A DNA stretch of 64,000 nucleotides, from positions 2,232,001 to 2,296,000 of the forward strand of contig JAQSEB010000004.1 of NCBI GenBank assembly GCA_030063045.1. Direction: 5' to 3'. Origin of the DNA: Pratylenchus scribneri (lineage: Eukaryota > Nematoda > Chromadorea > Rhabditida > Pratylenchidae). Positions within the stretch are counted from its first letter, which is position 1. Each line of letters begins with the position of its first letter. Shown here in pieces: positions 11,485-31,094 of this stretch. The position numbers were made by a program, and so were the translations under genes. The notes beneath the pieces were generated by a model. That model was not told the origin of the DNA. It saw only the letters and a program-made list of their open reading frames with translations, and made no database searches.

Positions 11485-11850
11485 TGTTTTAAATTTAATC
11501 TACATTTAAAGTAAAATAAATAAAAAATTTAAAGAATTATTTTTTTTAAAAAATATATAGTGATTATCAAAAATTTTTAAATTAAAGTTGGCATTTTTAG
11601 GGCCAAAAAATTTGGTTAAACTTTGGATTTTTAACAATTTCTATTCTATTTAATTTTTGAATTTAAACTCTATAATATCTAATATTTTTATGGCCAATCA
11701 ATTTGCTTATGGTCAATATTATGGTCATAAAAAGCTCTTGAAAAATTTATTTTTTTTTAAAATTTAACACTAAAAATTGCGAAATTATTATAATTTTATT
11801 TTTAACAATAATAATAAAAATAAAAAATTAATGCCATTAATTAATTTTGC
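11485..11850. other. AT-rich intergenic
   Basis: Very AT-rich, no open exon with splice signals, no repeat unit that I can define. It separates the 5' end of the hypothetical Gly-rich gene from the 3' end of the carboxylesterase. Confidence 0.5.
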
Positions 11851-19423
<7,573 letters not shown>

Positions 19424-19724
19424 TTTATTTCGCGGACAGGGAATCGATGGAAAATGACTGGTTTAATAATCATCAAATAAATTCATACATTTTTCATGTA
19501 TTTTCTTTTCATTGATAAGAAAAATCGACGAAATTTAAACCGATTCAAGAAAGAGACAAACACGAGAGTGGTTCGAAAAAGTGAACATAAGAACAGATAA
19601 AAATAATTATGATTTTAATTAATTTTTATCAAAATATGAATTAATTATTTTTTTAAAATTAAGTTCTTATTTTTTCTTTTTTTTTAAATAAAAATTCAAA
19701 TTAATCCTTCGCAAAATATTCACT

Positions 19725-20153
19725 TTAAATTCTGTCTAATAATAATAATTTTAAATTAAAAAAAGTATTGTAAATTGTTTGTTTAATATTATTTTAAAAA
19801 AATTCTTAAAAATTCATTTTTTAGATTATTATTTTACTCACTTATTTCTTTGTCGAATGGAACACTCTCCTCTATGTTTTCCCAAATAAATATTTCCCCT
19901 AAAATTGTTTTCACTGGATCATTCAAAATTTGCGCATCTGCTGCTCTGTTTTTACAAAATGAAGAATGGATATTTTTTGTGTCAAAATCTCAAAATATTT
20001 TGGCTTTCGCCTTTCTTCCTTTTATTCTACCATTCACAAAAATTTGTCATCTGCTTTTTCCCTACCATCCTTTGTTTTTATTTTTTTGATGACAAAAATG
20101 GAAATAAATCGGCAATACAAAGCTAATAAAAGGGTGATGACAATATTTTTCAT
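19725..20153 (-). CDS. Small secreted or membrane protein, hypothetical (76 aa)
   Basis: Three exons on the minus strand: 20038-20153, 19842-19945 and a final exon of only 11 nt, 19725-19735 (phases 2 and 1; donors GTGAAT and GTGAGT). The N-terminus MKNIVITLLLALYCRFISIF is a signal peptide or anchor, followed by a basic stretch (KKIKTKDGREKADD), then AADAQILNDPVKTILGEIF and an acidic end (ENIEESVPFDKEINRI). No Cys after the signal. It starts 97 bp from the divergent gene at 20251, so the two probably share a promoter region. Function unknown. Confidence 0.65.
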
Positions 20154-20250
20154 TTAAAAGAGAAACTAAATTTAAACAAAGCCTATCTTTTTACCGATCA
20201 AAATTAAGCCAAAAAACCCTAAAAATTAATTTATCTTTTTTTTTTCAAAA

Positions 20251-20928
20251 ATGATATTAAATATTATATTACTCCTCTTTTTGGTAATTATTTCGAATGC
20301 CATTGAGCAACCAAATGGCCAACAAACTGAAGAAAAAGCATTTGAAAAAAGTCGGCAACAAATTTTAAAAGGAAATGAAGCGTCTGCTTCGAATGGAGTG
20401 GAAAAGGCTAACAAAAATGTGGCAAAGGAAATTAGTGAGAAAAGAGGCAAAATTGATGGCAATTTGGGCCAGGAAAATGGCATTAAAGCACAAAAGCGTT
20501 GAATTTAAAAAAATTTAGAAATAAAAAATTTTGATTAATTTAGAAATTGATCCTCCGCCTCGTCCTCCTCCATTAAATGCAAATTTGGTGCCAATTGAAG
20601 GGAGAGCAGCCATAGAAAAAACTGCGCAAAATGACGGCAAAAAGAAAGGTCGCCGCCACAAAAAGCTCCAAAAAGGTATAATTTTAAAAAAAAAAATGTA
20701 AAATTTTTAAATTTTTTAGTTAATGGAATTTTGCCCTTCGACCCAACATTGGTGCCAATTGAAGGGCAGAAAAATGATCGAAATAAAAATACTCATGGGA
20801 ATGAAATAAATGGAGATGAGCAGAAAAAGAAGACAAAAAAGGGAAAGAAGAAGACGAAGAAAGGCAAAGAAAAGAATAAAAAGCGAATAAGAATTAAGGA
20901 AATTGAAAAAGAGAAGCAATCAAATTGA
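20251..20928 (+). CDS. Secreted Lys-rich protein with LVPIEG repeats (195 aa)
   Basis: Three exons, 20251-20497, 20544-20675 and 20720-20928, joined in phase 1 twice. Signal peptide MILNIILLLFLVIISNAI; then a polar Gln/Glu/Lys region, a Pro patch (DPPPRPPPL), and two copies of a short motif, NANLVPIEGRAA and DPTLVPIEGQKN, one per downstream exon. Exon 3 ends in a long Lys-rich tail (blocks such as KKKTKKGKKKTKKGKEKNKK). The tail is nuclear-localisation-like, which in a secreted nematode protein recalls host-directed effectors, but that is inference from composition. No Cys in the mature part. Divergent from the gene at 20153. Confidence 0.75.
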
Positions 20929-22129
20929 GAAAAGTATTTTGATTATTAAAATATATTATTGGCATTTTTTCCAAAATTTTTGAAAGAAATTTCCGTTAAT
21001 TTGATTATTTGTAAAACTATCAATTATTTTGGGCATTCTAAGTTTACAATTTGTTAATAATTTAGCAATTTTTCTAATAATTAATACAACTTTTATATCA
21101 TAGAATTAAACTCTTTCTATAGATCATTTTTAAATTAAAATGATTGATCAAAAGTGAAAATTTTTTAAATCCCATTAACAAAAAAAATTCCCGTTTTTTG
21201 CCTATTTTTTGGCTTTTTGGTCAAAATCTTTTTCAATTTTTATATTTATCCACCAATTATTTCTAATCCAATTCCATCTAATTAGCTATAAAATGATATC
21301 AAATTTATCAAATTGTAAATTTAATTTTAATTTTAATAAGCATTTTTAATTATAAATTCGTTTTTTGATCACTTTTTGTAGTTTTTAATTTAAAATTATG
21401 CAAAAATTTTTCTCCCCAATATCATTAAATCAAAACTCAAATTATTTTTTGCATATTTGACAATTTTTTAATTACTCTTTTTAATTTTTATTTCAATTTC
21501 TATTCAAATTTATTAATCCCTTTTCGTTAATTAATCCACCCTTATTTTAAGGCTATAAAATGATAATAATTTTTTCAAATAATTTGAATAATAAATTGCA
21601 ATTAAAATATTCATTTTCTGATTCCATTTTTGTAGTTTAAATTAATATTATGCAAATATTTCCTCCAATTTTATTCAATCAAGTGAATATTTTAATTTGA
21701 AAATATTTGTCCAATTAAAAGATCCTTTTTTGTTATTTTAATTTGGGAAATATTTAATTTGCAGAAAAAAACATTGAAATTGTAGAAAAGTTTATACCGA
21801 TTTTGTCGTTAGTAAAAAATTCATAAATCATATACCATTGGATAGAGCTCGTCAAGACGTATCGAATGGTAGTATATAATTTGTCATGGTTTAATTGGTT
21901 TTGAACCAAACCCCCATAGATGGTTTAAGTGGTTTAAAACCCTTAATTTTTGATCAAATTACGACAAAATATATACCAAACGATGCGTCTCGACGAGATC
22001 TATCGAATGCGTATAGGATTTGGGGGACTAGGATAAACCGCTAAACTGGTATAATTTTTATGCAATTACAGTGTTTTTTCTGCAAATTAAATAGCATCAG
22101 TTTTAATATTAATATTATGCAAATATTCG

Positions 22130-22260
22130 TTCCTCAATACATTCTTTAAAGTGTATATTAATATTAATTTGCATGTTGGACCATTTATTAATTAAAGAAT
22201 AGGATCCAATTTTGGATTATGGTCATTGATCCCATACATACAAAAATCCAATCAAACCAT
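22130..22260. repeat. 131-bp direct repeat, copy 1
   Basis: Identical base for base to 22561-22691, 431 bp away. It starts TTCCTCAATACATTC and ends AATCAAACCAT. Both copies follow a TATGCAAATATT-like sequence. Confidence 0.95.
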
Positions 22261-22560
22261 AGCAATCTTTAAATCTATTAATAAAACAAGTTGAGTTCTT
22301 TCTAATATAGGGGGGGGGGGGGCATTTTGATATCAAAATGATTGATCAAAATTGAATTGGCCAAAATGGTTATGGATTATAATCAAAAAAAAACGTCAGA
22401 TTTTGGACTACTTTGTTAACTTTTTAGTCATAACTTTTGCAATTTCCAATCAAGTTCATGAATTCTTATCAAAAGTTAAGAATATAAAATGATAATAAAT
22501 ATTTTAAATGTATACCTATTCGTTTTATGATGCATATTTGTAGTTTAATGCAAATATTAC

Positions 22561-22691
22561 TTCCTCAATACATTCTTTAAAGTGTATATTAATATTAATT
22601 TGCATGTTGGACCATTTATTAATTAAAGAATAGGATCCAATTTTGGATTATGGTCATTGATCCCATACATACAAAAATCCAATCAAACCAT
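22561..22691. repeat. 131-bp direct repeat, copy 2
   Basis: Exact copy of 22130-22260. The identity implies a recent duplication or gene conversion. Confidence 0.95.
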
Positions 22692-23358
22692 TATTCTCTC
22701 CTTTAAGCTACCAAAATTGCCACCTTCAATTAATCCCACAAAATTAAGCCTATCCGGATTTATTCCTCTACCGAAATTTTCATTATAATTTACAGAGTTT
22801 TTTCGCCCAAAAATGATAATTATCTTTTGCCCGGCTGCAGATTTGGTCGCCCTCGTTTCCGCCATATTCTCTTCTCGTGCGGTGCGCCCCAAAAATGCCA
22901 CCATCCAATTTCCTTTTCCTCTCTACTCAAGCCTCAATAATCGGCACATTTTTCCTTTTCATTCTTCAAAAAAAATGCAAATCGGCAATTAATTCCCTGT
23001 TCCCAAGAAAATTACCCTTCCGTGTCCTTCCACATTCCATTCGGTCCATTTGCAACCATTTCCCCACTCTCCTCCATTATTATTAGGGAAAAGTGGAAAA
23101 GGCTAATCCCCAGCTTTGTGGGTTAATTAACAAATTGGTTGGCCTAACCGGTAGCCACGCATTATGTTCATTCTCTGTTTAATGGTGGGCGCAAAAAGTG
23201 GGAAAATGGGAGCCTTGGGATGTGGGCTTTGAAGCGTAAAGCCGACAATTTATCATTCGTCCACACAATTTTCCTTTAATAAAATCATTTTATTGAATAA
23301 AATTTACCCTTTTTTCAAGCCATCTTCTCATTTTATAGAATATATCTCATTCCTAAAA

Positions 23359-26300
23359 ATGCCTCACTCAAAAATGGCTTCATTTCTGGACATGATCACA
23401 CTGTTTTTGGCCACATTTTCGACGATTGCCGGTGGAATAATGTGTTGGCTAATTTATTCAAATCCGAGTGCCAGAGTGTTGATCAAACGAGGGAATGGTG
23501 GAAAACATATTCGGGCCATAATTTTTGGCATATTATTTTCAGGTATGTCTTCGGGAAAAAATATCTTTTTTCCAAAAAATTAATAGAATCTAAAATTTTC
23601 AAAATTTTCACTAAAAATTGGAAAAAATTCTCGAATTATGGGAAAACATGCACTAAATATTCACAAATATGCCAAAATATGCACATATGCACGAATTTCC
23701 CAAAATATTACAAAATATGCATTTTGAAACCTGTTTAAAACCATTTATTTAGACCTAAAAACACTTTTTTCGCACTCCAGAATGCCGTGCATATCCGCAA
23801 ACAAAATATGCATTTGCATAAAAATCCGGGTACTAATTATGATAGAATAAGATTGCTAGTATTGGCAAATTCAATGAACTATGGCCATAAGGTGTAGATC
23901 CCACAATTCCATTTTGGCTTATGAAGAATTCCACATCCATTTTTCATTATTTTATTTAAAAATAGAAAAATATAAAATTATCAAAAAAAAATGAATTTAA
24001 AAATTAAATTAATTTTAACTGATTTAAAACTAAGTTTTTGCTTTATAATTTTTTTAATAATTAATTAATAAATAAATTATTTTTCAAAATTCCACAGGCC
24101 TCTCGTCCCTGCCCTATTTGGCATTTTCGCTCAATTTTCAATCACAAATTTGTCCCTTCAAATGGATTCATCTATTTGCCTGTCTTCGGGTGTTCAGCCT
24201 ACGGTTCGAGATTACCCAAATGCTTTTCCTCTCCATCGACCGGCTCATAATTTCATTGGAAATGAACACAAGGCATTTTTACTTATTTTTAAACATAATT
24301 TCCCCTAAAATTTCCAGTCGGTGCCGCCTTCTTCGCCGTCGCCTATTTCGGCCTTTTCAATGTGCCAGCTTCCTCATTGCCACCGTCGATTTGTTCATGT
24401 TCATCCGAAGGGATCAAACATGGCCTTCATATTCGCTGGATTGCATATTAAGTAAGTTTGGAATACGGGAAAATCTGGGGAAAAAACAAGAAAAATTTAA
24501 TGAATGAGGGGAAAAATAACGATATCTATAAAACAATGAGATCGAAGAGAATTTTTTTTGCCGAAAATAATTTTTTACATGTCATCTTTGATAGAACAAT
24601 ACAAAGAATCAGGGTTGGAACCGGAATTCCGAATTCCGATTCCGAAAGCCGGAATTCCGGTGTTTGAGTTCCGTTCCGATTCCGAAAAGTGATCCAATTC
24701 CGAAAAATTCCGAAAAAAGCAAAGGGGGGACCATTTGCTACTTTTATGCAAAAATTTGGTTTATTTTTCGAAACGAATTCCTTTTTATCTTCAATTTCCT
24801 TCTTTTTCTTATACTAATTTTCTTCTGATTAATTTTATTAAAAATTTAAGAAAAAATCTAAACATTTTTGACTCGAAATAACATGGAATATAATTTTTTG
24901 GATAAAAATTTTACTTTTTTTTTATTTTAAGAATTTTTTTTGAATTATTAATGGATTTAAAATTTTTTGAAAAATTCCGAATTCCGGTTCGAAAGCCGGA
25001 ATTCCGGTGTTTCAATTCCGTTTCGATTCCGAAAAAATTCAAATTCCGATTCCGAAGAAAATTCCGATCCGAATTTTTTTTGAGTTCCGGTTCCAGCCCT
25101 GCATAGAATAATAAAAATTGGTTCAATCTAAACCCATCTGTCTTGTCCTAACAAATCTCAATAATTTGTTATGACTTCCAAATTTCCAATGCTCTAAAAT
25201 CATTTCCAAATCTTAACTCAAACGTAATATTAAGCCCATAAATACATTTTGGTTATAAATGACTAAGTTAAATGGTCATAAGAATGATTATTTTTTTCGA
25301 CACTCAATCCAGGGATGCCAGAATGTACCCCTACGGGGGGCATTTGTCCCCTTTTTGAGATTTTGCCCCCTTTTTTGGCCCCCGAGCCGAGTTGCCCCCC
25401 AAATGCCCCCTTTTTAAAATTTTGTCTTTTTTCTCTTTTTTATTATTTTTTTGGTCTAATTTTTCGCTGCGCTGCCATTATTGGCAAAAATTTTCGCATT
25501 ATTGGCACTTTTTAAAAATACCCTTCAAAATGCCCCCTTTTTTTACCGAAAATGCCCCCAAATGCCTCCTTTCTTTCACGAAATGCCCCCCCCCAAACTG
25601 AAAAACCATCTGTGGCATCCCTGCTCAATGTTTTCGTCGACAGATTAATTTATATAAAAAATAAATATCCCCCATAAAATATTTTATATTTTGATAGGAT
25701 ATATTAGTAATATTAAATATGATTAATTTTAATTCTCAATACTTTTTTACACCAACTAAAGAATAAATTGGTGATTTTGCCCTATGGTAATTGGGGAATG
25801 ATTCATGGGAGTACGATAATTTTACACCCATTTATCCCCCCAAAAAGAAATAAACAGATGGGATATTCCTTTGAAAATTGAGTCATACTCAATTAAAATC
25901 AGCAGTTTTTAAAATTAATCTTTTTATTATACTGATGAGAAATTAATTCATTTGTGAAATTTAAATGAATTCTAAAAAAATTTACTAATAAAATACAAAA
26001 ACGGAATTGGACACTCATTAATTAAGGAGGTCAAAAAATTCAAAAAAAAAAATATAAAAAAACTTTGAATAAATTATGAAAAATATTTAAAAAATAATTA
26101 TTAAAAATTTTATTCATTAATTAAAATCAATTTCCATTTTTGCAGTGTTCACTTCGAATTCGGTGTTCATACATTGGCATTTTTTCCTAATGAATTTCTT
26201 GGCATTGGCCCTGACCTTGGCATTGCTTTTGGCCCAGCATATATATCAACCTGATCAACTCTTAAATAGCTCAATTCGGAAAAGGGTAAGAAATTAATAA

Positions 26301-27196
26301 AAATTATATAATTGTGAAATTATGATAAAATTAGCATTTTCCAATATATATGTTTGGGCATATATTGATAAAATGTAAAATTAATGAAAATTAAATCCTG
26401 TGATATACGGTATTAGATTTTTCACCCCAAAAATATAAAAAAGGCATTATTTACCACCTATATCTGTGCGAAGATTTGAAAATTTGTTGAGTTGCTTATT
26501 AAAAATTATTCATATTTGATTGTATAAAAGGATGAAAAAAATTGAATTTTGGGATTGAAAAATTTTGATAGTTTAAGCAAATTTGGGACGGAAAATATCC
26601 CTCTAGTATTTATATTCAATTTTGAAAATAATTCCAAACAGAAGGATTCATAATAAATCTTTTCCAAAAGACTGAAAATACATATTTTACATTAATCTGA
26701 TGTCATTGGACTAAAATTAATTTGAATTTTCGTTAAGTATAAACTATAAATGATGAAATATGTATTTATAGAATTTAAATAAATAATTTATGAATGTTTA
26801 TTGTCAAATTTTTTTATAAAGTTGAATTATTATTAAAAATTAAATATTTTTACAGATGTCCCGCCTCTCCAATCAATGGCTAATCTTTTTCTGCATTGGA
26901 CTTGGTGCAATTTTCCTCTTGGAATTGGCAAATCGCTTTTGGCCCACATTTGATGCCAACAAATTGCTTCGAAATTATATGGACACAATTTTCCAACTTT
27001 TACACGTAAAATTAAATAAAACTTTACAAAAATTATTCCTCAATTTTAGTTAATTTATTTGCCCATTTTCCTGCGTTCCGTCCCATGGAAATCAAATGGC
27101 AAAATTCATACAACGGCCAGCATCCAAACAATTGATTTGAATTTGACTAGAGGCGGACAAACTGCTGGCGGTGGCGGAAATGATCAATTCTCATAA
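23359..27196 (+). CDS. Seven-transmembrane chemoreceptor-like GPCR (309 aa)
   Basis: Six exons, 23359-23542, 24098-24272, 24318-24451, 26146-26285, 26856-27005, 27050-27196, with phases 1, 2, 1, 0, 0. Seven hydrophobic segments can be seen: MITLFLATFSTIAGGIMCW, IIFGILFSGLSSLPYL, the FACLRVFSLR region, CASFLIATVDLFMFI, FFLMNFLALALTLALLLA, WLIFFCIGLGAIFLLELA and IFQLLHLIYLPIFL. TM3 ends in SIDRLI, the position and form of the DRY motif of rhodopsin-like receptors. The C-tail is short and Gly-rich. Length and layout fit nematode serpentine chemoreceptors; I cannot assign the sr class. A start at 23293 would add 22 residues. Intron 24273-24317 has a GC donor; intron 24452-26145 holds two MITEs. 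Confidence 0.85.
24610..25101. mobile_element. hAT-like MITE, 492 bp
   Basis: Ends CAGGGTTGGAACCGGAA and, reverse-complemented at the other side, CAGGGCTGGAACCGGAA, flanked by 8-bp CAAAGAAT (24602-24609) and CATAGAAT (25102-25109), a 7/8 target-site duplication as expected for hAT elements. Subterminal regions repeat GAATTCCG/GATTCCGAAA units. No transposase. Confidence 0.8.
25310..25623. mobile_element. hAT-like MITE, 314 bp, poly-C rich
   Basis: Perfect inverted ends CAGGGATGCCA and TGGCATCCCTG. Flanks share CTCAAT on both sides, an imperfect 8-bp duplication. The interior has repeated TGCCCCC runs. Same intron as the element at 24610 but different interior sequence. Confidence 0.7.
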
Positions 27197-28131
27197 ATTT
27201 ATTTTTATTTTAATTCATTTGATTTTCAATCGTGCCTTCCTCATTATTATTAATAATCGAAAGTTGTAGCGTCTCATATGAAGCCTTAAAATCCGAAAAT
27301 GGCTTTTCCCTTTTCTAATTTCAAAAATATTTAAAACAATTTATAAAAATCCCCAAAATGAATCCATTGAAATTTGGAAGTAATAAAACTGAAAAAAATT
27401 TCCAAGAAAAAATGACGTATACTACAAATACAAAGTATACATCAAAATGGGAGCGAGCAACGGTAGTTATTGGAAATTTGATGATGATGTTTTTTTATTT
27501 TATTTTTTACAATGATGATGTGGCTACTGGCTACACCTTTTCACTTTCCAGTCGAAATAAAGAGAAATTTAAAAACAAATTATATTTCTTCTTTTTATAT
27601 TAATGATTTTGTTGGCCAGGCCATTTTTTTGCTTTCCATTTTCCAATTTTCACATTTAAATTCTACCTAAAGGCAGATTACACATTACAAATCAAAGAGT
27701 TTTGGTATAGAATTATTCTCAAATCAAAAAAAATTCTGTTATAGTTCAGTTTTATTTCGCAATTAACCAATAAAAAATTGGTTTCAAGCATTAGTGTTAA
27801 TTCCTGAATCTCTGAGTATTTGGGCGATAGCCTATTTATTGTCTATTCAATCTGATAAGGTCGATATAGTTTGAAAATTTTTGGTAATGACCTCTGGTCA
27901 AATTTTGCTCCATTTTTAATTCACTGATATGTAAACCATTTTCTTATAAAAAGCACAAATTCGGATATTATAAAGTTATAGCCAGGATTAATGCTATTTA
28001 TGACTTCAAAAAATTATGTGTCAATTTTGTTTATTTTTAATTTTCTCATTTTTTATTTATTTTATTTCTTTTTTTGCAGCTAATTTCTCTCAAATAAATT
28101 TGCAAAAATATTTTCTTTGTTAAACATCAAA
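27197..28131. other. Intergenic, no gene seen
   Basis: AT-rich. A short frame at 27358 has no splice or motif support. Nothing else identifiable. Confidence 0.5.
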
Positions 28132-29385
28132 ATGTCTTCTCTGTTTGTCGCCTTCTTTGCTGTGGCTCTTCTCGGTCTTACTGGTACACATTTGGATTTG
28201 TTATTTTTATATATTTAAATGATTTGCAGATGGGAAGTCCGTTTGCGAATTGGGATCTCGCACGACCATTAACAACAATGAGCCTATTGTTGTGAATGCT
28301 GGGAAAATGGAATGCCCTAATGGAATTGGCTGTATCGATGTCGAGTGCAACATTGTTATGGGCAATGGCGTCAAAGTGAAAAGTTAACAAATTATGCATT
28401 TTACCAAATTTTGAATTTTTAAGTTTACAAATTGCATGTTTGATTTATTTTAAAAAATTTAATTTTAAATTTTTGATGGAAATTATGTCATCATTCCTAG
28501 CCCAATCTAATTTTACCCGATTTTTCTGTGGATAAAACCAATGTCCACAAAATTTTCCATATTTTTTCCAACAAAATGAACCCCGTTTTTTTGGTCTAGA
28601 GCGTAATATTTCAAAATCGGGATTAAATTTAAGATTTTTTTATATCAATTCGATCAATGTTATATCTTGCTTAAATCAATAATATTGATTTATAAAAAAT
28701 AAATATATAATTTATTTTTTATATTAATTTTTTAAAGTAACTACTTCTGGTTGCAATACCTGTGAAAATTTCCTCGATTTGTTCAAAAAAACAATGCCTC
28801 AGGAATATCGTTCTTTCATGAAAGATGATGATTGCAAATGCAGTTAGTAATATATTTTCGAATATATGTTTATTTCTTTAAAAATTTTTATATTTCACTT
28901 TCTCATACCTAACTTATAATAAGTATAAAAAACGAGTCGCATTTTGATCAGATTAACCAATATTTTGGAAAGTAATTTATAATAAAGTTTTAAAATCATT
29001 GTGATTAAGCACATTCTATGGTGAATTTTGGATCAAAATTAAAATTATTAATTGGCCAAAAATTGCCAAAAATCCTTTTTTGTCTATTTTGCTACCTTCT
29101 TAAATAAAAAATTATATATTCATTTAAAAAATCGATTTTAGTCCTATAATTCGAATGTCCGAATTTTATTCTGAAATTTAAAATTTAAATTTTATTCACA
29201 AATTAGTCAAATAAAAATGTAATGTTAATTTATATTAGACGGGATTGGCCGTGTTCGCCCTCCTTACATCATTGGCTTGATGATGGTTGCCCTTGGCTTG
29301 AGTATTTTTACCATACATTTTTTAAAATATTGTACTAAAAATTTCAGTCGTGTTTGCCATTGCATTCGGTGAAATGTTGATTTGA
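28132..29385 (+). CDS. Small Cys-rich, probably GPI-anchored protein (Ly6-like pattern)
   Basis: Five exons: 28132-28183, 28230-28382, 28738-28842, 29239-29301, 29348-29385, each junction in phase 1, 136 residues. Signal peptide MSSLFVAFFAVALLGL; mature part with eight Cys (VC, MEC, GC, EC, GC, NTC, DDC, KC), the last in DDCKCNG, resembling the CN that closes Ly6/three-finger domains; then a short basic linker and a C-terminal hydrophobic run (YIIGLMMVALGLIVVFAIAF) that suits a GPI-attachment signal or membrane anchor. The Ly6 assignment is by Cys pattern only. The all-phase-1 exon design is typical of secreted modular proteins. Confidence 0.75.
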
Positions 29386-29913
29386 GGAAGCCGAGCAGGC
29401 AAAAGTGAAGAAAGAAATATAAATGTTAAAGTGAATTGAGGATGAAAATGTTAATTTTGCTATCCTATCATTGACTTATTCTTTCCTATTTCTGTCCATT
29501 TTTCCTTTCGGTTTTCTGGTATAAAAATTCAAATGAAAATATGAAAGTTTCTATTTGTATTTGTATGAAATAATACAAAATTAAATATCGTTTATTTTTA
29601 TTTCATTTTTTTTCAATTTATTATATTTATTGGCCGATATTTATTATTACAATATAATGAATTGCTAATTATTAAGCAAATTAAATCAATTATATTTTTA
29701 TCCTAAAGAAATATTTCTTCTAATAATTCATAAATTCGAAAATAATATATTTGACATTTAATTTTAAAAAGAAAATAATTATTTTCCAGATATTTTAGAA
29801 ATATTTTAAATCTACATTGCAAAATGTAAATAAGAAAAAAAAATATCGGCCAAATAAATTTTTATTATATATTTCAAAACTAATTTTAAAAAAACCGGAA
29901 TATTTAGAAGAAA
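29386..29913. other. Intergenic, no gene seen
   Basis: AT-rich, with poly-T stretches; no open exon. Confidence 0.5.
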
Positions 29914-30348
29914 ATGATGCCAATTATTTTTTTCCTTTCTTTCCTCTTTATTTTTCCCCTTGAAATTAATTTGGCAATTGGCGAAGCTACAATTAAAGCT
30001 ACATATCAATGTGCGAAATGCGGCGAAGTCCGCGATAAGATAAAACAAACTTATGGATGCTTGGTGAAGAAAACCGGTGCTACATCCGTTATGGAATCGG
30101 TATATTTGTATATATATTTTGGTAGTCAAATTTATTCTTTCTTCCAGGCATTGGGTGTGGATTTTGGCTCTTTCTTTGGCCAAAAATGTTCCAAAGGGAA
30201 CAAACGTTTGAAGCGTTCGTCAATGACCAAGCCTCGCAATGCCACCAAATTTGCTGAAGATTTGTACAATGCTGGTATGGAATGTCTTTTCGAAGCTGGA
30301 GACTATAGCCCTTGTTGTACCGAGAAGAAAATACCTGAGTTTGTTTAA
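29914..30348 (+). CDS. Secreted Cys-rich protein, family A copy 1 (128 aa)
   Basis: Two exons, 29914-30099 and 30148-30348 (phase 0, GTATAT donor, TTCCAG acceptor). Signal peptide (MMPIIFFLSFLFIFPLEINLA), then Cys residues at YQCAKCG, YGCLVKK, GQKCSKG, MECLFEAG and PCC, ending KIPEFV. GNKRLKRSS in exon 2 is a furin-type R-x-K-R-like site. The inverted paralogue at 37784-38612 has an identical exon 2 length (201 nt), the same phase at the intron, and shares FGQKCSKGN-type, FA..LY.AG.ECL and CC blocks. I recognise no named family. Confidence 0.8.
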   Translation: MMPIIFFLSFLFIFPLEINLAIGEATIKATYQCAKCGEVRDKIKQTYGCLVKKTGATSVMESVYLYIYFGSQIYSFFQALGVDFGSFFGQKCSKGNKRLKRSSMTKPRNATKFAEDLYNAGMECLFEAGDYSPCCTEKKIPEFV

Positions 30349-31094
30349 AAGGGGAATATTTTAAAATTGCCTTAATTTAAAATAAAAGAAGTTATCTAGA
30401 AATCAACTTTTATAGACCTATACTCGATATATCTCTAGATCATTATTCATTAGGATCGGATATTCGAGATCTTTTCTAAAATATTTCAAATGGATCCTCT
30501 TCAAGTTACAAATTACCGAAAATATTCTATTAGAAGCACTGTCTCTATTAGAAGCCCACCCTAGGGAATAGAATATTTACGGTATTCGTAATTTCCTAAA
30601 AATCCAAAGAATTATTAGCAACCCTGTTTACTAGTAGGAATATTTCCACAATTTTTTATTTACTGATCACAATTTTTTATTTACTGATTACCATTTGCGG
30701 ATAGATCCGACACTTAAAGATTTTTAAAAAAAAATATAAATATTTAAATTTTTCGAGGAAGGAAAGCTTGTCTGCAAAATTTCCTTAAAATTTTTTATTA
30801 AATTTTCGAATGTTAAATTCAATTAAAACCTGTTATATTGTTTGATAAATATGTATAATCAATTTTAATCTCATATTAATTTAAAAAAACTTTACACAAT
30901 TTTTATATATGTTATACATTTTTTAACAAACCATTTGTGCTCTATTATTCGCCAGTAAAAATTTATTATTTTCAACTTTCCTAGATTCAAAACACTGACC
31001 AACTATATTCTCATAAAAAGTTTGAAAATTTTTAATTTGAAAAAGCCTGAAAATGGTAATCAGTAAATATAAATGTTAAACTGGACTAATAAAA
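30349..31094. other. Intergenic between paralogue modules A and B
   Basis: AT-rich; contains TATAAAT at 31068-31074, only about 20 bp from the called start of the next gene, which suggests that this start may not be the real one. No gene seen. Confidence 0.45.

Larger units (their letters stand above)
20929..23358. other. Long AT-rich intergenic region
   Basis: No supported gene. It contains GACGCATCGAA-type fragments (about 21840-22030) like those in the MITE at 13775, a 131-bp exact direct repeat, a run of 12 G at 22311-22322, and from 22850 a GC-richer stretch leading to the 7TM gene. A minus-strand open frame at 22683-22904 has no splice support or recognisable motif and I did not call it. 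Confidence 0.5.

Noticed and set aside
22130..22691. LTR pair of a small retroelement
   Set aside because: The interval is only 300 bp, with no primer-binding site, polypurine tract or target duplication.
22683..22904. Minus-strand 73-residue protein
   Set aside because: No motif, no signal peptide, no matching splice partner; it overlaps the GC-richer presumed promoter of the 7TM gene.
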